The translations under genes were made by a program, and so were the position numbers. Below, one piece after another: positions 61,219 to 64,000 of a stretch of DNA of 64,000 bases. Every line of letters begins with the position of its first letter. The first letter of the stretch is position 1. This DNA is from Pseudomonas guineae (GTDB lineage Bacteria; Pseudomonadota; Gammaproteobacteria; Pseudomonadales; Pseudomonadaceae). Location: positions 620,001 to 684,000 of the forward strand of contig NZ_FOQL01000001.1 in NCBI RefSeq assembly GCF_900113745.1, read 5' to 3'. Below the pieces are notes generated by a model that saw only the letters and a list, made by a program, of their open reading frames with translations, ran no database searches and had not been told where the DNA came from.

Positions 61219-63216
61219 TTAGCGCTTGATGGTTTTGAGCAAATCTTCCGGGGTGATATAGCCAACCGCACCACTGTTGCTCGCCGCGCTGCCCGGCTGT
61301 GGTTGATGGAGGATATGGCCCTTCATCTTGCCGATGATGTGCATCTCGCACGGCTTGCAGTCGAACTTCAGGGTCAGCACTTCGTCCTGATGGATCAACT
61401 GCATGTCCGAGACTTTGGTGCGCACGCCGGTGACGCCCTTGGCCTGCTTCGGGCACAGGTTGAAGGAGAAACGCAGGCAGTGTTTGGTGATCATCACCGG
61501 TACTTCGCCGGCTTCTTCATGGGCCTCGTAGGCCGCGTCGATCAGCTGCACGCCGTAACGCTTATAGAAAGTGCGGGCCTTGTCGTTGTAGACGTTAGCG
61601 AGGAAGGTCAGGTGCGACTCCGGGTACACCGGCGCTGGCACGCTAACCGGCTTGCGCCCGCCACGCGGATGGACGGCAACACGGGCCTGGGTCAGTGCTT
61701 CAATGGCTTCGCGGCGCAGGGCTTTGAGCTGCGAGCCGGGAATAAACGGCACGGCCTCACAGTCAATCTGCACAGCGGTGCTGTAGTACATGGTGGTGCC
61801 CAGCTTGCTCAGGGTGTCGGCCAGCTGCTCGCGGGACTGTTCGGCATCCTTGGCGGCGGCGAACGGGCCGTTCAGGCTGACGCTGGCGACTACGCCCTCT
61901 TCGCTGATTACGCTCAGCTGTAACTGATCACCCTGCAACGCCACCTGCCAGCTGACTGCAATGCGTCGCTCGGCCGAGGTCTTCTGCAAAGCCTGTTGCC
62001 AGTTGTGGTCGAGGTTGCGATTGAGCGGGTGCTGCGGACGCACGCGCTGCATGGCCTCGGGCATTTCATTGGGCTCGACGCGGTAGCGATAGCGCTTCTC
62101 GCCGTCTTCCTCAAACTCGTTTTTCAGCTCGCAGATGTTGCTGCGAAAACCCACCACTTCACGCTTGATCAGCACGTTCAGGCCATCACCGTTGGACAAC
62201 GGCGTATCGGTGACGGCAATCAGGTCACGCTTGCCGACTTTCTCGACATAGCCCACAGACAGCCCGGTAAAGGTCGGCGAGTCGAACGCGCCGATGTCTA
62301 CCTTGCGATCAGTCACAAAGTAGTCAGTGCTGCCACGGTGAAAGGTCTTGTCGGTATCGGGGCTGAAGAAGTGCTCGGTGCGACCGCTGGCAGCGCGGGC
62401 CAGGTGCGGGCGCTGTTCGAGAATCGCATCCAGCTCCTGGCGATAGTGCGCGGTGATGTTCTTCACGTAGCTCATGTCTTTGTAGCGCCCTTCGATCTTG
62501 AACGAGCGTACGCCGGCATCCACCAGGTAGATCAGGTTGTCGGTCTGGTTGTTGTCCTTCATCGACAGCAGGTGCTTATCAAACGCCACCACGCGGCCCT
62601 GATCATCTTTCAGGGTGTAGGGCAGGCGGCAAGCCTGCGAGCAGTCGCCACGGTTGGCGCTGCGCCCATTCTGCGCGTGTGAGATGTTGCACTGCCCAGA
62701 GAACGCCACACACAGGGCGCCGTGGATAAAGAACTCGACCGCCGAATCGACGTTCTTGCAGATAGTGCTGATTTCTTCCAGGTTCAGCTCGCGAGCCAGC
62801 ACCAGCTGCGAGAAACCGGCGTTATCGAGGAAGCGCGCTTTCTCCAAGGTGCGGATGTCGCACTGGGTGCTGGCGTGGATCTCGATAGGCGGCAGGTCCA
62901 TCTCCATTACGCCCATGTCCTGCACGATCAGCGCATCGATGCCGGCCTCGTACAGCTGCCAGATCATCTGCCGCGCCGGCTCCAGCTCGTCCTCATGCAG
63001 GATGGTGTTGAGGGTGACGAACACCCGTGCATGGAACAGATGGGCGAACTGTACCAACTCGGCAATATCCGCCACGCTGTTGCTGGCGTTGTGCCGCGCA
63101 CCAAAGCCGGGGCCGCCGATGTACACCGCGTCGGCGCCATGCAGGATGGCCTCCTTGGCAATAGTGGTATCGCGCGCAGGGCTGAGCAGTTCGAGGTGGT
63201 GCTTGGGCAGGGACAT
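61219..63216 (-). CDS. rlhA: 23S rRNA C2501 hydroxylase RlhA-like (peptidase U32 family)
   Basis: About 665 residues from ATG 63216 (MSLPKHHLELLSPARD); another ATG at 63252, with AAGGG four bases upstream, would add 12. U32 features: HGADAVYIGGPGFGARHN near 26-43, EIHASTQCDI near 109, the Cys-rich ALCVAFSGQCNISH...RGDCSQACRLPY (about 168-200) that likely binds an iron-sulfur cluster, and RSFKIEGRYKDMSYV near 235. The length and C-terminal half (KFDCKPCEMHIIGKMKG) fit E. coli RlhA/YdcP rather than the shorter TrhP. It is convergent with the small membrane gene. Confidence 0.9.
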   Translation of the reverse strand: MSLPKHHLELLSPARDTTIAKEAILHGADAVYIGGPGFGARHNASNSVADIAELVQFAHLFHARVFVTLNTILHEDELEPARQMIWQLYEAGIDALIVQDMGVMEMDLPPIEIHASTQCDIRTLEKARFLDNAGFSQLVLARELNLEEISTICKNVDSAVEFFIHGALCVAFSGQCNISHAQNGRSANRGDCSQACRLPYTLKDDQGRVVAFDKHLLSMKDNNQTDNLIYLVDAGVRSFKIEGRYKDMSYVKNITAHYRQELDAILEQRPHLARAASGRTEHFFSPDTDKTFHRGSTDYFVTDRKVDIGAFDSPTFTGLSVGYVEKVGKRDLIAVTDTPLSNGDGLNVLIKREVVGFRSNICELKNEFEEDGEKRYRYRVEPNEMPEAMQRVRPQHPLNRNLDHNWQQALQKTSAERRIAVSWQVALQGDQLQLSVISEEGVVASVSLNGPFAAAKDAEQSREQLADTLSKLGTTMYYSTAVQIDCEAVPFIPGSQLKALRREAIEALTQARVAVHPRGGRKPVSVPAPVYPESHLTFLANVYNDKARTFYKRYGVQLIDAAYEAHEEAGEVPVMITKHCLRFSFNLCPKQAKGVTGVRTKVSDMQLIHQDEVLTLKFDCKPCEMHIIGKMKGHILHQPQPGSAASNSGAVGYITPEDLLKTIKR

Positions 63217-63348
63217 GGCGTGGGCATCGAGGCAGTCAATCAAGCCGGGCATTTTACCCTTAAAGCTGACTTTATATGTGGCCGTCGGGCAGCGGCCTAA
63301 ACACTGGATAGGCATACAGACAAAAGCCCGCGTAGAATTGCCCGATCA

Positions 63349-64000
63349 ATGCGACCTGAGAACAACACAGTGGACCTTCAGCAGGGCTTTATCCTCACCC
63401 GCCACTGGCGTGATACGCCGGCCGGGACGCAGGTGGAGTTCTGGCTGGCCACCGATAATGGCCCGCGTCTGCTGCGCTTGCCGCTGCAACCCTCGGTGGC
63501 GTTTATTCCAGCCGAGCAACGCGCCCAGGCCGAGGCACTACTGGCCAATGAAAGCGGCGCTGAGCTGCGCCCGCTGGCCCTCAAGGATTTTCAGCAGCGC
63601 CCGGTGTTGGGCCTGTATTGCCAGCAGCATCGCCAGTTGATCGACCTCGACAAGCGCCTGCGCCGCGCTGGCATAACCGTGTACGAGGCCGATGTGCGCC
63701 CGCCGGAGCGCTACCTGATGGAGCGCTTTATCACAGCGCCGGTGCTGTTTGCCGGCACGGCTGATGCGAACGGCCTGCTGCAGGATGCGCAGATCAAACC
63801 CTGTAGCGACTACCGCCCCACCCTCAAGCTGGCCTCGCTGGACATCGAAACCAATGCCTTCGGCGAGCTGTATTCCATCGCCATCGAAGGCTGCGGCCAG
63901 CGCAACGTGTATATGCTCGGCCGTCCGCCGGAGCAGCAGCCGGATGTGGATTTTCAACTGGAGTACTGCGACAGCCGTGGCCAGTTACTTGAACGCCTGA
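63349..64000 (+). CDS. polB: DNA polymerase II (B family), 5' part cut by window edge
   Basis: The first 217 residues of a family B polymerase. It starts MRPENNTVDLQQGFILTRHW. Seen: the N-terminal domain to about 150, then the exonuclease I motif LASLDIETN (about 161-169) with the Asp and Glu. In E. coli it is SOS-induced. A GTG 15 codons in is an alternative start. It is divergent from rlhA with about 130 bases between. The polymerase domain lies outside the window. Confidence 0.93.
   Translation, partial: MRPENNTVDLQQGFILTRHWRDTPAGTQVEFWLATDNGPRLLRLPLQPSVAFIPAEQRAQAEALLANESGAELRPLALKDFQQRPVLGLYCQQHRQLIDLDKRLRRAGITVYEADVRPPERYLMERFITAPVLFAGTADANGLLQDAQIKPCSDYRPTLKLASLDIETNAFGELYSIAIEGCGQRNVYMLGRPPEQQPDVDFQLEYCDSRGQLLERL

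Overview
The window is a stretch of a Pseudomonas chromosome (Gammaproteobacteria). The order iscS-iscR-cysE-trmJ-suhB-(glycine zipper)-secF-secD-yajC-tgt-queA-tRNA-Leu, followed by lptG-lptF, pepA, holC and valS, matches what I recall of the P. aeruginosa region around PA3814-PA3834. Codon use is GC-rich and the protein families are typical of the genus. The species cannot be fixed from the sequence alone, but several proteins differ enough from P. aeruginosa to suggest another Pseudomonas. No rRNA, CRISPR array, intact insertion sequence or intact prophage was seen.

Layout. (1) 1-10400: core genes for Fe-S assembly and cysteine synthesis, tRNA modification, SuhB, the SecDF-YajC translocon accessory, the queuosine enzymes QueA and Tgt, then tRNA-Leu(CAA). 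(2) 10401-16190: a decayed integrative element of about 5.7 kb, lower in GC, inserted at the 3' end of tRNA-Leu. It holds the first codons of a P4-type integrase, a membrane-anchored gene split by a frameshift at an A7 run, a small secreted protein, an autotransporter, remnants of umuD and umuC, a degenerate repeat in three copies, and a decayed second copy of the tRNA end with its terminator. (3) 16500-25300: a cold-shock protein, an RDD membrane protein, LptFG for LPS export, aminopeptidase A, DNA polymerase III chi and ValRS. (4) 25400-34990: two Na+/H+ antiporters (NhaC, NhaD), a winged-helix protein, a VTT membrane protein, RlmF, a secreted beta-propeller, a periplasmic binding protein, an ABC1/UbiB kinase and an ion channel. 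(5) 35170-41650: the SbcCD nuclease, overlapping an Lrp-type regulator that is divergent from a YjeH-like exporter. (6) 41725-47600: a TAXI binding protein, YejK, PPK2, a metallopeptidase, a glutaredoxin, a GST and a GIY-YIG protein. (7) 47680-53281: a leftward operon for a polar amino acid ABC transporter, a PLP decarboxylase and a LysR regulator. (8) 53637-64000: a truncated haemoglobin, moaC-moaD-moaE, PIN-PhoH, a cation efflux protein, YaaA, an SDR enzyme, RlhA, and the start of DNA polymerase II.

How the genes work together. IscR sits under a type-1 IscR operator and should sense cluster supply while CysE feeds cysteine to IscS. QueA and Tgt are translationally coupled. LptF and LptG overlap and form one permease. 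The ABC operon pairs uptake of a cationic-type amino acid with a decarboxylase whose substrate is not evident. The most unusual points are the island at tRNA-Leu with its frameshift gene, a SuhB lacking a conserved metal-ligand glutamate, a cold-shock protein with Cys in RNP2, and the transporter-decarboxylase operon.
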